Positions 1 through 8,947 are shown, counted from the first letter of the stretch. The stretch is 64,000 nucleotides of DNA from Chryseobacterium indologenes (GCF_002025665.1 NZ_CP018786.1:4092001-4156000); one strand, 5' to 3'. Notes: generated by a model from the letters alone, not told the origin. Made by a program: numbers and translations.

Positions 1-91
1 CTTCCTGAGATATTTCTGCTTCTGTATAATCTTTTGGGAAAATACTTCTTCTTTGCTCTATAATTTCTTTTAAAATGGATGCATTATTCAT
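1..91 (-). CDS. Nitroreductase family protein, N-terminal part
   Basis: Reading the reverse strand from the ATG at 91 gives about 30 residues beginning MNNASILKEIIEQRRSIFPK and continuing to the window edge; the remainder lies outside. The start with ILKEIIEQRRS(I/V)FPK is the usual N-terminus of small FMN-dependent nitroreductases (YdjA-like), which reduce nitro compounds or quinones with NAD(P)H in the cytoplasm. Only the first helix is visible, so no active-site residues can be checked. A TANNTTTG element sits 4 bases before the ATG, suggesting a leaderless message. The family call rests on a short stretch. Confidence 0.6.
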   Translation of the reverse strand, partial: MNNASILKEIIEQRRSIFPKDYTEAEISQE

Positions 92-95
92 GTAA

Positions 96-103
96 CAAAA
101 TTA
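96..103 (-). promoter_or_regulatory. Putative -7 promoter element of the nitroreductase gene
   Basis: The reverse strand reads TAATTTTG, matching the Bacteroidota -7 consensus TANNTTTG. Only TTAC separates it from the ATG, so transcription would start at or within a base or two of the start codon. Confidence 0.5.
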
Positions 104-196
104 CGAAAAAGATGGAAGCAGGAAGCAGAATGAAGGAAGTTTAATCTGTAACGAGTGATAAAGATCCCGAAAGTTTATCAACATTACTTTTTACTT

Positions 197-646
197 TTAC
201 AAAACCTCAATAACCTTCTGATGGATTTTGTTTAAGGTAAATTCATCTCCGGATTTCATACCCATCATCTTTTTAGCCATGGGACTTTCCGGAGAGATGG
301 CGTAGAACCTGTCTCCCTCAAAAAAGAACTCTCCCAGTGACACAGAAATATAAAACCTTGCCTTATTGGTAATGACCAGTGAACCAAGCTGTACTCTTTC
401 TGTAGCCGTATTCAGGACTTTTGCCATATTTCTTTTAAGATCATTCAGAGCACCAAGCTGTCGCTGCATCTGATAAATTTCCTCCTGCATTTCTTCTCTC
501 ATACTGTCATATTTAGGAGTTTTTTTGATGTCACGGCTGGCTTCCAGGGTAAATTCAATAAAGTTTTTAAGCTTTTCAATTTTCTCTGTTATGGTAGTTT
601 TCACAAAGTCTCTGATATCACTTTTTTCAAATACAATCTTCTCCAT
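197..646 (-). CDS. GreA/GreB C-terminal-domain-like protein
   Basis: This 149-residue protein has an N-terminal helical, charged half (about residues 10-75, coiled-coil-like) and a C-terminal half with the pattern ISPESPMAKKMMGMKSGDEF. That pattern closely resembles the FKBP-like C-terminal domain of transcript cleavage factors GreA/GreB (ISPESPLGKALLGKKVGDEV). Gre factors insert a coiled coil into the RNA polymerase secondary channel to rescue stalled complexes. Whether this short homologue keeps the acidic tip residues needed for cleavage cannot be decided by eye, so it may be a Gre-like polymerase-binding factor without cleavage activity. Homologues are sometimes mislabelled as 3-oxoacyl-ACP synthase. 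It is transcribed alone. Confidence 0.7.
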   Translation of the reverse strand: MEKIVFEKSDIRDFVKTTITEKIEKLKNFIEFTLEASRDIKKTPKYDSMREEMQEEIYQMQRQLGALNDLKRNMAKVLNTATERVQLGSLVITNKARFYISVSLGEFFFEGDRFYAISPESPMAKKMMGMKSGDEFTLNKIHQKVIEVL

Positions 647-758
647 ACAATCTATTCTTTATATAAAGATAATATTTTAGAATAATATTTCTCTGACTTT
701 ATACAAAAACGTTAACAAAATAAAGGGAAATATGATTTATTCGAATAATAGGTTCTCA

Positions 759-792
759 TAAAAAAGCCCTGTAAAATTTACAAGGCTTTTTT
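759..792 (-). terminator. Rho-independent terminator after the SRPBCC gene
   Basis: An inverted repeat (AAAAAGCC, TGTAAA, ATT, TTTACA, GGCTTTTT, with single unpaired bases) lies directly downstream of the reverse-strand SRPBCC gene and ends in a T-run on that strand. It can also act from the other side. Confidence 0.75.
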
Positions 793-793
793 A

Positions 794-1324
794 TTATTTT
801 TCAGCAAGCTTTTTCAGATCGCCCAGCCCCTGACTGAACATCTTATCCATATTGCTATTCATCATCGGCTTCATAATCTTCATCATAGGAGTAAGCTCAT
901 TATCGATCATCCATGTCACTTTCGTTCCGCTTCCTTCAGGAATCATAATAAAATTAGCTTTCATATCTCCTTCAAAAGGTTCTATAAAGTGGAGTTTCGT
1001 AGCCATTTTCTGGTTTGCAACCAGTTCAGTAATGGATTGTTCACCTTCTCCTACATTTTTATCACCCTTCCAGTGATAAGAATCTCCTACTTTATCGCCG
1101 TTCCCTGAATAAGTAATGACAATGTTTTTATCAGCTTTGGAAAAAGGATCCCATTGGTTATACCCTTTTAGATTACCTGTATAGGCCCATACTTTTTCCT
1201 GTGGTGCATTGATAACGATTGATTTTTCATAGTGATAATCTTTACTGAAAGCCAGTACGGCAATAACAGCATAGATAAGAATCAGTACAATGATGATACC
1301 GATAATTTTTAAGAGTGTTTTCAT
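794..1324 (-). CDS. SRPBCC (START/polyketide cyclase-like) membrane-anchored protein
   Basis: The 176-residue product starts with one hydrophobic segment (residues 4-28). A SRPBCC fold follows, recognisable from VINAPQEKVWAY near residue 40 and the K.HF.EP.(E)GD.KANF strands. SRPBCC domains form a deep hydrophobic ligand cavity; this subgroup (Polyketide_cyc2) has no known substrate. The anchor suggests action at the outer face of the inner membrane. It is a single gene with its own promoter and terminator. Function is unassigned. Confidence 0.8.
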   Translation of the reverse strand: MKTLLKIIGIIIVLILIYAVIAVLAFSKDYHYEKSIVINAPQEKVWAYTGNLKGYNQWDPFSKADKNIVITYSGNGDKVGDSYHWKGDKNVGEGEQSITELVANQKMATKLHFIEPFEGDMKANFIMIPEGSGTKVTWMIDNELTPMMKIMKPMMNSNMDKMFSQGLGDLKKLAEK

Positions 1325-1376
1325 AGTCTATATATTTAAGGTTATTTATTTTAATGATGACTTTTAAATCTGTTCT

Positions 1377-1384
1377 CAAAATTA
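1377..1384 (-). promoter_or_regulatory. Putative -7 element of the SRPBCC gene
   Basis: The reverse strand reads TAATTTTG (TANNTTTG) about 50 bases upstream of the ATG at 1324. No convincing -33 element is visible. Confidence 0.35.
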
Positions 1385-1537
1385 AATATTCCCACATCAC
1401 TCCTTCTTTCCATATGACAAGATTAATTAAAGATAAGGTATTTTTGTCATAACTTGCCAGTAAGGCATTATTTTTGAGGATTTCAGCTGTGATTCCCTAT
1501 GAATCATTAAATTTACCTTATATAAAAAGATCAAAAA

Positions 1538-3556
1538 ATGAATATTTTAACAGAAAAATTTAATACACCATATCATTCGGCTCCGTTCAACAGTATTAAA
1601 AATGAAGATTATCTTCCTGCATTTAAAGAATTGATACAAAAATCTGAAGCAGAAATTGATGCGATTGTCAACAATACTGAAGCTCCTACTTTCGAAAATG
1701 TAATTGAAGCATTGGCGTATTCCGGAGAGCAACTGGATGTGGTTTCCAATATTTTTTTCAATTTAAATTCTGCAGAAACCAGCGACGAAATTCAGCAAAT
1801 CGCTCAGGAAGTTTCCCCGATCTTAACAGAATATTCTTCAAAAATTTCTCAAAACGAAGCCCTTTTTAACAAAATCAAAAAAGTATATGATGAAAAGGAA
1901 AAATATAATCTCAACGAAGAGCAGGAAATGCTTTTGAATGAAACCTACAAAGGTTTTGTAAGAAGTGGTGCTTTATTGAATGATGAAGACAAAGAAAAAT
2001 TAAAGAAAATCAGCATGGATCTTTCTTTAAAGTCTTTAAAGTTCGGACAAAATGTACTGGCATCTACCAATGCTTATTTTAAACATATCACCCATAAAGA
2101 AGATCTTGCAGGAATTCCTGAAGCAATCATTGATCAATATGCGGAAGAAGCAAAAGAAAGAAACCTTGAAGGCTGGGTAGTGACGTTACAGTATCCAAGC
2201 TATATTCCGTTTATGACCTATGCCGAAAACCGTGAACTGAGAAAGGAACTCGCTTTAGCCAATGGTAAAAAATCTTTTGACGGCGGAGAATATGACAACC
2301 AGAATCTGATTAAAGAATTGCTTACTCTTAAACAACAGAAAGCTGAACTCATCGGATATAAAAACTATGCAGATTTTGTTCTGGAAGAGAGAATGGCTAA
2401 GTCTCCAGTAAAAGTTCTAGATTTTTTAAATGAACTTCTGACAAAAGCAAAACCTTACGCAGATAAAGAGATTGAAGAATTAAAAGCTTTAGCTAAAGCT
2501 GACGGAATTGAAGACATGCAAGGTTATGACCACGCATTCTATGCTGAAAAACTACGTAAGGCGAAATTCGATCTTAATGATGAAGAATTAAAACCTTATT
2601 TTCCATTACACCAGGTACAGGATGCTGTATTCGGGCTGGCTGGAGAACTTTTCGGGCTGAAGTTTGAAGAAAGAAATGACATTCCGAAATACCACGAGGA
2701 TGTAAAAGTATATGAAGTAAAAGAGAACGGGACTTACAAATCTCTTTTATACGTTGATTATTTTCCAAGAAAAGGAAAAAGAGCCGGTGCATGGATGACC
2801 AGCTACAAAAATCAGTACAAACAAAACGGTGAGAATTCCCGTCCGCATATTTCCATTGTCTGCAATTTCAGCAAACCTACCAAAGATACACCTAGCTTAT
2901 TGACTTTCCAGGAAGTGACTACTTTATTCCACGAGTTCGGACATGCGCTTCACGGAATGATGGCAGATACTCAATACCCTACTCTTTCCGGAACTTCTGT
3001 GAAATGGGACTTTGTGGAACTTCCGTCACAGTTTCTGGAAAACTTCTGCTATGAACCTGAATTTTTAAAAACGTTTGCAAAACATTATAAAACCGGAGAA
3101 GTACTTCCTGACGAAAAAATTGAAAAGATTGAGCAGTCTAAAAACTTTATGGAAGGATATCAGACTTTAAGACAGCTAGGCTTCGGGCTTCTGGATATGA
3201 ACTATCATACGAAAGTTGAAGAATTAGAGAAAGAAAGTGTAAAAGAGTTTGAAGATAAATATACCAAAGCAACGACTCTTTACCCTTCCAACGCTGAAAC
3301 GGCAATGAGTCCAAGTTTCTCACATATTTTCCAGGGAGGATATTCTGCAGGATATTATTCTTACAAATGGGCCGAGGTTCTGGATGCCGATGCATTCCAG
3401 TATTTCAAAGAAAACGGAATCTTCAATCCTGAGATTGCAGCCAAATATAAAGTACTGCTTTCTTCAGGGGGAACAAAAGATCCGATGGAGCTTTACAAAA
3501 ATTTCAGAGGCAGTGAACCGAAAGTGGAAAGTTTACTGAAAAGAGCATTTGGATAG
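1538..3556 (+). CDS. dcp: M3 family metallopeptidase (peptidyl-dipeptidase Dcp-like)
   Basis: This 672-residue zinc peptidase matches the M3A family (thimet oligopeptidase, OpdA, Dcp; usual length about 680). The zinc motif HEFGH is at residues 465-469 and is followed by ALHG. The third ligand is E494 in DFVELPSQ, and the downstream SGT(S)V and MSPSFSHIF motifs are also typical of the family. It cleaves short peptides, releasing C-terminal dipeptides if it is a true Dcp; the sequence HEFGHALHG is closer to Dcp than to OpdA. No signal peptide is visible, so it is probably cytoplasmic and finishes peptide recycling. The exact specificity is inferred. Confidence 0.88.
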   Translation: MNILTEKFNTPYHSAPFNSIKNEDYLPAFKELIQKSEAEIDAIVNNTEAPTFENVIEALAYSGEQLDVVSNIFFNLNSAETSDEIQQIAQEVSPILTEYSSKISQNEALFNKIKKVYDEKEKYNLNEEQEMLLNETYKGFVRSGALLNDEDKEKLKKISMDLSLKSLKFGQNVLASTNAYFKHITHKEDLAGIPEAIIDQYAEEAKERNLEGWVVTLQYPSYIPFMTYAENRELRKELALANGKKSFDGGEYDNQNLIKELLTLKQQKAELIGYKNYADFVLEERMAKSPVKVLDFLNELLTKAKPYADKEIEELKALAKADGIEDMQGYDHAFYAEKLRKAKFDLNDEELKPYFPLHQVQDAVFGLAGELFGLKFEERNDIPKYHEDVKVYEVKENGTYKSLLYVDYFPRKGKRAGAWMTSYKNQYKQNGENSRPHISIVCNFSKPTKDTPSLLTFQEVTTLFHEFGHALHGMMADTQYPTLSGTSVKWDFVELPSQFLENFCYEPEFLKTFAKHYKTGEVLPDEKIEKIEQSKNFMEGYQTLRQLGFGLLDMNYHTKVEELEKESVKEFEDKYTKATTLYPSNAETAMSPSFSHIFQGGYSAGYYSYKWAEVLDADAFQYFKENGIFNPEIAAKYKVLLSSGGTKDPMELYKNFRGSEPKVESLLKRAFG

Positions 3557-3569
3557 AATACAGGTTGAG

Positions 3570-3986
3570 ATGACGACAGAAAAAATTAACATACTGGAAG
3601 CAGTTTTTAATCAATCTTTAAAAGCAGCTCTTGGCAATATTACTTTGGAAAAGATTGATGAAATTCTTGACAACAGAGATTCTGCAGAGTTTTCAGATGA
3701 ATTGATGAAAGCTTATCAGCTGATTGAAGAAAAACCTTTTGATGAGGAAACGGAAGACCAGATAAGTGGTATCCGAAAGGAGATTTTTGTTTCCACGTTC
3801 AGAAGTACCGGTTCTTCAGATCTTCCGGCTTATATTTCCGATGATTTTGGTTTGATATGTTCTTACTACATTCATCAGATTGAAAACAGCTGGGTCACCA
3901 ATTTGCTTTTTACTTATCTTCATCATCAGATTCCACAAGGAGACCTGATGAAAACAGAGAAAACAATAAAAGAACTGATTCAATAA
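3570..3986 (+). CDS. Uncharacterised acidic 138-residue protein
   Basis: The frame opens with a TTG inside the M3 peptidase gene, but the ATG at 3570, 13 bases after that gene's stop, is the likelier start. The product is acidic and mostly helical, without signal peptide, membrane segment or a motif I recognise. Its close spacing makes co-transcription with the peptidase likely, and a strong hairpin terminator follows at 4006. It is probably a small cytoplasmic helical protein of unknown role. Confidence 0.65.
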   Translation: MTTEKINILEAVFNQSLKAALGNITLEKIDEILDNRDSAEFSDELMKAYQLIEEKPFDEETEDQISGIRKEIFVSTFRSTGSSDLPAYISDDFGLICSYYIHQIENSWVTNLLFTYLHHQIPQGDLMKTEKTIKELIQ

Positions 3987-4005
3987 AATCAGGAAAATAC
4001 AATAT

Positions 4006-4033
4006 AAAAGAACAGTGATTGCTGTTCTTTTTT
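4006..4033 (+). terminator. Rho-independent terminator
   Basis: AAAAGAACAG and CTGTTCTTTT form a perfect 10-bp stem with a 6-base loop, followed by further Ts. It ends the M3 peptidase unit. Confidence 0.85.
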
Positions 4034-4080
4034 GTTTTAAATTAGTCGCTTGTTAACCTCAAAAACCCATTAACTGATCC

Positions 4081-4500
4081 ATGACCATCCAAGAACAAAT
4101 CCAGGACTATATCAACAGCCAGCCGGAACTGAAGCGTAATGATATGCAGGAACTTCACAACATTATTCTCGAACTCATGCCGGAATGCCAGCTGTGGTTT
4201 CTGAATGGTAAAAACGGTGAAAATAAAACCGTTTCCAATCCCAATATCGGATATGGACTGTATACATTACAATATGCCGATGGAAAAACCAGGGATTTTT
4301 ATCAGATTGGGATGAGCGCCAATACAGCAGGCATTTCCATCTATATTATGAATATCAGTGATAAAACTTACCTTTCAGAAACTTACGGTGAGAAGATGGG
4401 TAAAGCCAGTGTAACGGGATATTGTATTAAGTTCAAAACATTGAAAGATATCAACATTGAAATCCTGAAAGCGGCCATACTGGATGGACTTAAAGAGTAA
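4081..4500 (+). CDS. DUF1801 domain protein
   Basis: This 139-residue cytoplasmic protein begins with the helix MTIQEQIQDYINSQPELKR and continues with an alpha/beta domain of the DUF1801 (YdhG-like) type, including the segment VTGYCIKFKTLKDINIEIL near the end. The fold is related to small iron-chaperone frataxin-like domains, but no biochemical role is established. It stands alone between a terminator and the promoter of the TPR gene. Confidence 0.65.
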   Translation: MTIQEQIQDYINSQPELKRNDMQELHNIILELMPECQLWFLNGKNGENKTVSNPNIGYGLYTLQYADGKTRDFYQIGMSANTAGISIYIMNISDKTYLSETYGEKMGKASVTGYCIKFKTLKDINIEILKAAILDGLKE

Positions 4501-4505
4501 AAAGC

Positions 4506-4513
4506 TAAATTTG
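4506..4513 (+). promoter_or_regulatory. Putative -7 element of the TPR gene
   Basis: TAAATTTG matches TANNTTTG and lies about 38 bases upstream of the ATG at 4552. Confidence 0.4.
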
Positions 4514-4551
4514 CACCTTATAAGTAAACATCCATTCTGTAATTCTAAATA

Positions 4552-4935
4552 ATGAGTACAATAACAACAAGATTAGAAAACGTAAAAAAACTTCAGGCTA
4601 AAAGATGGGAAAATGAAGACCATTGGGATACTTTAAACGATCTGTTAGTGAAAGAATTAGATGAGATTTTATTGATTGAGCCAACAAATACAGCAGCTTT
4701 AATCAATATTGGTGCTATTTACTCGGATATGGGAGAAAATGAAACAGCACTGGAGTATTTAAAAACGGCATTAAATTTGGGTTCTAAAGACAAAAATCTT
4801 TTTGTAAACCTCGCCATTGTGCTGGTTTATATGGAGAAACATCAGGAAGAGTATCTTGAATATCTTGAAGAAGCGGATGATAAAACGGAAGACCCTCTCA
4901 CTTTTAAAGCGTATTTCGATCCTCAATCCCGTTAA
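4552..4935 (+). CDS. Tetratricopeptide repeat protein
   Basis: The 127-residue product contains at least one and a half TPR units. One is clear at about residues 43-76, with the pattern (T)AALINIGAIYSDMGENETA followed by LEYLKTALNLG. TPRs are protein-binding scaffolds. The protein is acidic, has no signal peptide and is probably cytoplasmic. The YqaE-like gene follows after 27 bases and may be co-transcribed. Its partner is unknown. Confidence 0.75.
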   Translation: MSTITTRLENVKKLQAKRWENEDHWDTLNDLLVKELDEILLIEPTNTAALINIGAIYSDMGENETALEYLKTALNLGSKDKNLFVNLAIVLVYMEKHQEEYLEYLEEADDKTEDPLTFKAYFDPQSR

Positions 4936-4962
4936 AATCAAATTAATTAAAAACGAAAAATC

Positions 4963-5163
4963 ATGTTATTAGCCATCTTACTTCCCTTCTTATCTTTCAT
5001 GGTCCGTGGAAAAGTCTTCACCGGAATTATTTGTCTTATTTTACAGATCACTCTGATCGGATGGCTTCCTGCTGCTATCTGGGCTGTACTTTCTTTAAAT
5101 AATGAAAGAGCTGAAAAACGAAATGATAAACTCATTAAAGCAATGCGGGAAAATAAACGCTAG
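4963..5163 (+). CDS. YqaE/Pmp3 family membrane protein
   Basis: The 66-residue product has two hydrophobic helices (about residues 2-14 and 18-44) separated by a short charged turn, and a basic tail. The order and the pattern FTGIICLILQITLIGWLPAA fit the YqaE/Pmp3 (UPF0057) family. These small proteins sit in the plasma membrane and in yeast and plants affect membrane potential and salt tolerance; the bacterial role is unclear. Confidence 0.8.
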   Translation: MLLAILLPFLSFMVRGKVFTGIICLILQITLIGWLPAAIWAVLSLNNERAEKRNDKLIKAMRENKR

Positions 5164-5253
5164 AAACATGATCTGCACTTGAAAGTTCCATAAGTTAAGA
5201 ACCTTATTTGAATACTCTAGTTCCTTTTAAGTAACCAAAAAATTGCAAGCTAA

Positions 5254-5709
5254 GAAAGAAAAGCTCTGGAAGAAGTGGATTATCCTGCCGAAAAATTTGA
5301 TCTAATACTCAGTTCACTCACGTTACATTATGTAGAATCATTCGATACCATTGCGCAGCATATTTATAAATGGCTTATTCCTGGCGGATCATTTGTATTT
5401 TCAATAGAGCATCCTGTTTTCACTGCGGAAGGTAGCCAGGATTGGGTATATGATAAAAATGGTGAAAAAATCAACTGGCCGGTAGACCGCTATTTTATTG
5501 AAGGAAAAAGAAATACTACTTTCCTCGGGGAAAATGTCATTAAATATCACCGTACTTTAACTTCCTATTTGAATATTTTATTACAACACGGCTTCACCCT
5601 CAAAGAAATTATCGAGCCGGAGCCAAGTCAGGAAATGTTGAAAGAAATTCCGGAAATGAAAGAAGAACTCCGCAGACCTATGATGTTATTAATCTCTGTA
5701 TTGAAATAA
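5254..5709 (+). pseudogene. Class I SAM-dependent methyltransferase, N-terminally truncated
   Basis: The frame from 5254 (after a stop at 5251) encodes KALEEVDYPAEKFDLILSS, then the catalytic-side half of a small-molecule methyltransferase (HYVESFDTIAQHIYKWLIPGG, IEHPVFTA). In intact homologues of about 245 residues this follows the SAM-binding motif I (VLDLGCGxG). That N-terminal half is missing, and the 90 bases upstream have stops in the frames I read. Only VTKKLQAKKE, in another frame at 5231-5260, resembles the helix that normally precedes it. The only start available is GTG at 5275. A SAM pocket could not form, so I call it a decayed gene; the fragment ends in a normal stop. Confidence 0.75.
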
Positions 5710-5789
5710 TTTTTAGAAAATCAATTTTAATATTTTAAAAATAAAACATATCCTACTATATTGTATAGCATAGTAATTAAAATAAATCA

Positions 5790-5797
5790 TATCTTTG
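5790..5797 (+). promoter_or_regulatory. Putative -7 element of the serine hydrolase gene
   Basis: TATCTTTG matches TANNTTTG, 19 bases upstream of the ATG at 5817, in a very AT-rich segment. Confidence 0.5.
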
Positions 5798-5816
5798 TAT
5801 AACACAATACATAAAT

Positions 5817-6920
5817 ATGATTATTAAAAAACTGATAACCCCACTTGTTCTGCTTTCATTTGTAACCCACACAATTAATGCGCAGACATTATCAAAAGGA
5901 TATGAAAAGAAAATTGACAGCATTATCCAGACTGAATTCGGGAATAAAAATGAGCCCGGCGGAGTTTTCCTGATTACCCGAAACGGAAAAAATCTGTATC
6001 GAAAAGCATTTGGGAAAGCCAATCTTGAACTCAACGTTGATATGATGCCAGACAATGTATTCCAAATTGGTTCAATGACCAAACAGTTTACTGCCGTGGC
6101 TATTCTGCTGCTTGAGCAACAAGGAAAACTTAGTGTCACTGATCCTGTTTCCAAATACATCAAAGATTATCCTAACGGAGATAAGATCACCCTTCATCAT
6201 CTTCTGACCCATACTTCAGGAATAAAGGACTTTACGAAAATGAAGTCAATCTCTTCCATTGCCCAAAAAGAAATGAAACCGGAAGAATTGGTGAATTTTT
6301 TCAAAAACGAACCTTTAGATTTCGCACCTGGAGAAAAATTTGATTACAACAATTCCGGATATGTCGTTTTGGGATATATTATCGAGCTCGTTTCAGGAAG
6401 TTCTTATGAAGAATTTATTAAGAAAAATATCTTTGATAAAGCAGGAATGATCCATTCTTATTATGCTTCCGACAGAAAAGTAATTCCTCAAAGAGCTTAC
6501 GGCTATCACAAAAAAGAACAAGGGTTTGTGAATAAAACCGTCATCAGTTTCAGTGTTCCATTTTCTTCCGGATCACTGATGTCTACAGCAGGTGATATGC
6601 TGAAATGGCAGCAGGCTTTAAATCAAAATTTAATATTGGATTTAAAAGAAACTCAAAAAGCCTTTCAGAAATATAAACTGAATAATGGTGAAGAATTTAC
6701 TTATGGCTACGGATGGCATTTGAAAGATATCAATGGAATTCCTGACCGTGAGCATGGAGGAAGCGTCTTCGGATTTAAAAGTATGGGAGTTTACATTCCT
6801 GCTGAAGATATTTATGTGGTTGGGCTCAGCAACTGTGACTGCCACTCTCCTACTGAGGTAACCAAAAATATGGCAAAAGCTACTTTACAAGAAGTCAAAA
6901 ACTCATCAAAAAAAACCTGA
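5817..6920 (+). CDS. Serine hydrolase of the class C beta-lactamase/DD-peptidase family
   Basis: The 367-residue protein has a signal peptide (residues 1-22, ending INAQ). The beta-lactamase family motifs follow in order: SMTK at 86-89 (nucleophile S86, general base K89), YNNS at 177-180 and HGG at 313-315. The family includes class C beta-lactamases, esterases and D-aminopeptidases. The HGG version of the KTG box is common in family members that are not true beta-lactamases. It is probably periplasmic. The MFS gene converges on it with only 3 bases between stops and no obvious terminator. Confidence 0.85.
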   Translation: MIIKKLITPLVLLSFVTHTINAQTLSKGYEKKIDSIIQTEFGNKNEPGGVFLITRNGKNLYRKAFGKANLELNVDMMPDNVFQIGSMTKQFTAVAILLLEQQGKLSVTDPVSKYIKDYPNGDKITLHHLLTHTSGIKDFTKMKSISSIAQKEMKPEELVNFFKNEPLDFAPGEKFDYNNSGYVVLGYIIELVSGSSYEEFIKKNIFDKAGMIHSYYASDRKVIPQRAYGYHKKEQGFVNKTVISFSVPFSSGSLMSTAGDMLKWQQALNQNLILDLKETQKAFQKYKLNNGEEFTYGYGWHLKDINGIPDREHGGSVFGFKSMGVYIPAEDIYVVGLSNCDCHSPTEVTKNMAKATLQEVKNSSKKT

Positions 6921-6923
6921 TTT

Positions 6924-8330
6924 TCATTTTCGATGTCTCATTTCAGGAAGAACTTCATCAGGAACTTTGAAAACACAGATCATCACAAAAATCAGACAAA
7001 AAATATTAATCAGTAATGCAACGGAAAAAGCTTCTTGATAATACTCTATAGAAGGCTTTACTCCCAAAACATAATAGAAAACACTTCCTACAGCAACAAT
7101 TCCGACTATAGCAGCAATCTGCTGAAAAGTATTATAAACACCGGAGGCATTTCCACTCAGTTTTTCAGACATTCCAGACATCGCTATGTTAGCCAGCGAA
7201 GGAATGACGAATCCTATTCCCAATCCATGTAGAAACAACAGCAGACAGAAAACCATAAAATTCGTTTGTATCCTGAATAAAAACAACTGAACAATAAGAA
7301 TGATCATGATAAAACTAAGTCCTGCTATCAGGGCTTTTTTACCATATTTTAAAATCAGTCTTACTGAAATGAATGACGCAAGGATAAAACCCAATCCCTG
7401 AAAACCGATAATCTCTCCCGCTGCTAACGGGCTGATTTTTAATCCGTCTTGAAAAAAGAGTGACAAAATATAAAAGTAGGAATCAAGCATGATAAAAAAG
7501 AATGACACCGCTATAATCCCGAGATTGAAATTTTTATAACGGAACAACTCAAAATCAATCAGATAAGCATGTTCCTTTTGGATTTTTTTCTTCTGATTTT
7601 TAATAAAGATGAATAAAATTCCGGCCGAAACCATCATTAATGAAACACTTTTGAAATGCAGTCCATCATACTCAGACATGGTTAAAGCATAAGTAGCACA
7701 GAACAATCCTGCAGAAAGAATTAAAACGCCGCCTATATCAAAGGGTTGTTTCACAGAAATTTTAGATTCGTCCAATAGCTTCAGGGTAAGGAAAATTGCT
7801 GGTAAACCTATGGGAATATTCATCAGAAAAATAAGTCTCCATGACTCTTCCATAACTGTAAGGGACGAAAAATAGCCGCCAAGAAACTGTCCCAAAACAG
7901 TTCCTATACCTATAGTAATTCCGTACCAGCCCATTGCTTTGGTGCGCTCCCTATGGTCAGAAAACAGGATCTGTATCATTGAAAGTACCTGAGGAGCCAT
8001 CATTGCTGCACTTATTCCCTGCACAAATCTTGAAATAACCAACTGACCTGCTCCTACAGAAATCCCACAGGCAACAGAGCTTATCATAAAAGCTAATAAT
8101 CCAATCACATACATTTTTTTTCTTCCGTAAAGATCTCCAAGTCTTCCTCCGGTAATCAGTAAAGATGCAAATCCAATAAGATAAGCCGCAATCATAAACT
8201 GCATTTCTCCGTGGAAAGCATGAAGATCACGCTGTATGGATGGTATGGATACATTAATGATAAAAATATCCATAATCGTCAATAACTGACCAAACAATAC
8301 AACTATTAATTTCAAATACTTACGTTTCAT
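6924..8330 (-). CDS. MFS drug transporter, 14-TM DHA2 (EmrB/QacA) type
   Basis: The 468-residue protein has about 14 hydrophobic helices. It carries MFS motif A in GGRLGDLYGRKKMYVIG (about residues 61-77), a motif D-like N-terminal helix (LLTIMDIFIINVSIPSIQRDL) and motif C-like GIGTVLGQFLGG. Members export drugs or toxic hydrophobic compounds by proton antiport across the inner membrane. It lies 39 bases downstream of a TetR gene on the same strand, the usual repressor-efflux pairing, and a 14-bp palindrome covers its ribosome entry region. The natural inducer is unknown. Confidence 0.88.
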   Translation of the reverse strand: MKRKYLKLIVVLFGQLLTIMDIFIINVSIPSIQRDLHAFHGEMQFMIAAYLIGFASLLITGGRLGDLYGRKKMYVIGLLAFMISSVACGISVGAGQLVISRFVQGISAAMMAPQVLSMIQILFSDHRERTKAMGWYGITIGIGTVLGQFLGGYFSSLTVMEESWRLIFLMNIPIGLPAIFLTLKLLDESKISVKQPFDIGGVLILSAGLFCATYALTMSEYDGLHFKSVSLMMVSAGILFIFIKNQKKKIQKEHAYLIDFELFRYKNFNLGIIAVSFFFIMLDSYFYILSLFFQDGLKISPLAAGEIIGFQGLGFILASFISVRLILKYGKKALIAGLSFIMIILIVQLFLFRIQTNFMVFCLLLFLHGLGIGFVIPSLANIAMSGMSEKLSGNASGVYNTFQQIAAIVGIVAVGSVFYYVLGVKPSIEYYQEAFSVALLINIFCLIFVMICVFKVPDEVLPEMRHRK

Positions 8331-8336
8331 TTTTAT

Positions 8337-8350
8337 ATAGATATATCTAT
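8337..8350. promoter_or_regulatory. Palindrome upstream of the MFS gene (possible second TetR operator)
   Basis: ATAGATATATCTAT is a perfect 14-bp palindrome, 6 bases before the MFS start codon. It shares the half-site ATAGATA/TATCTAT and the flank TATCTATTTTTAA with the operator upstream of tetR. It could be a second repressor site or an RNA hairpin that hides the ribosome entry site. Confidence 0.5.
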
Positions 8351-8369
8351 TTTTAAATATTAAAAAAAA

Positions 8370-8933
8370 TTAGGGAAGTAAACCCTGAATTATTTTTTTT
8401 ATCTGATCAAAAGAATCATTTTGTCTGTTGATGGTAGAGGTGACAACGGCCCCTTCTATTAAAAGGAAAATATTTTCTGCTATTAAATCGGGATCAGCTA
8501 TTTGACCTTTTGTAGCATATTCATTAACAAGAGTTTTGATCAAATCTTTTTGTTTTTCTTTATGCAGTTTGGCAAAACCTGAAACAGAAGGATTACCTTC
8601 TCCTATTTCAGAAACAATTTTAATGAAATGACATCCTGCAAACTTTGAAGTCTGCTGCAGCTTTTTTCTGTAATCAATAAGCGCAAGAATCTTTTCTTTT
8701 GGATCTGAAATTCTGGATGTGCTGTTTTCAAATCCTTCAAACCACTCAATTTCTTCTTTGATAAGATAAGCCTGAAGAAGATCATTCTTAGATGAAAAGT
8801 GATTGTACAAAGAACCAATAGCAATATCAGCCTCTGCAATAATCTGATTGATTCCTGTAGAATTGTATCCTTGCTTATAAAACAAATCTGAGGCAACTCT
8901 GATAATTCTTTCGCGTACTTTTTCCTTTTTCAT
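8370..8933 (-). CDS. TetR/AcrR family transcriptional repressor (efflux-linked)
   Basis: The 187-residue protein has the N-terminal TetR helix-turn-helix: RERIIRVASDLFYKQGYNST, then the recognition helix in IGSLYNHFSSKNDLLQAYL (about residues 41-59). A variable ligand-binding helical domain follows. It probably represses itself and the downstream MFS gene until a ligand binds. A 26-bp palindrome lies directly upstream of its -7 element, which fits autoregulation. The divergent VOC lipoprotein gene may also respond. Confidence 0.9.
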   Translation of the reverse strand: MKKEKVRERIIRVASDLFYKQGYNSTGINQIIAEADIAIGSLYNHFSSKNDLLQAYLIKEEIEWFEGFENSTSRISDPKEKILALIDYRKKLQQTSKFAGCHFIKIVSEIGEGNPSVSGFAKLHKEKQKDLIKTLVNEYATKGQIADPDLIAENIFLLIEGAVVTSTINRQNDSFDQIKKIIQGLLP

Positions 8934-8947
8934 CGTGAAAATTTTTA

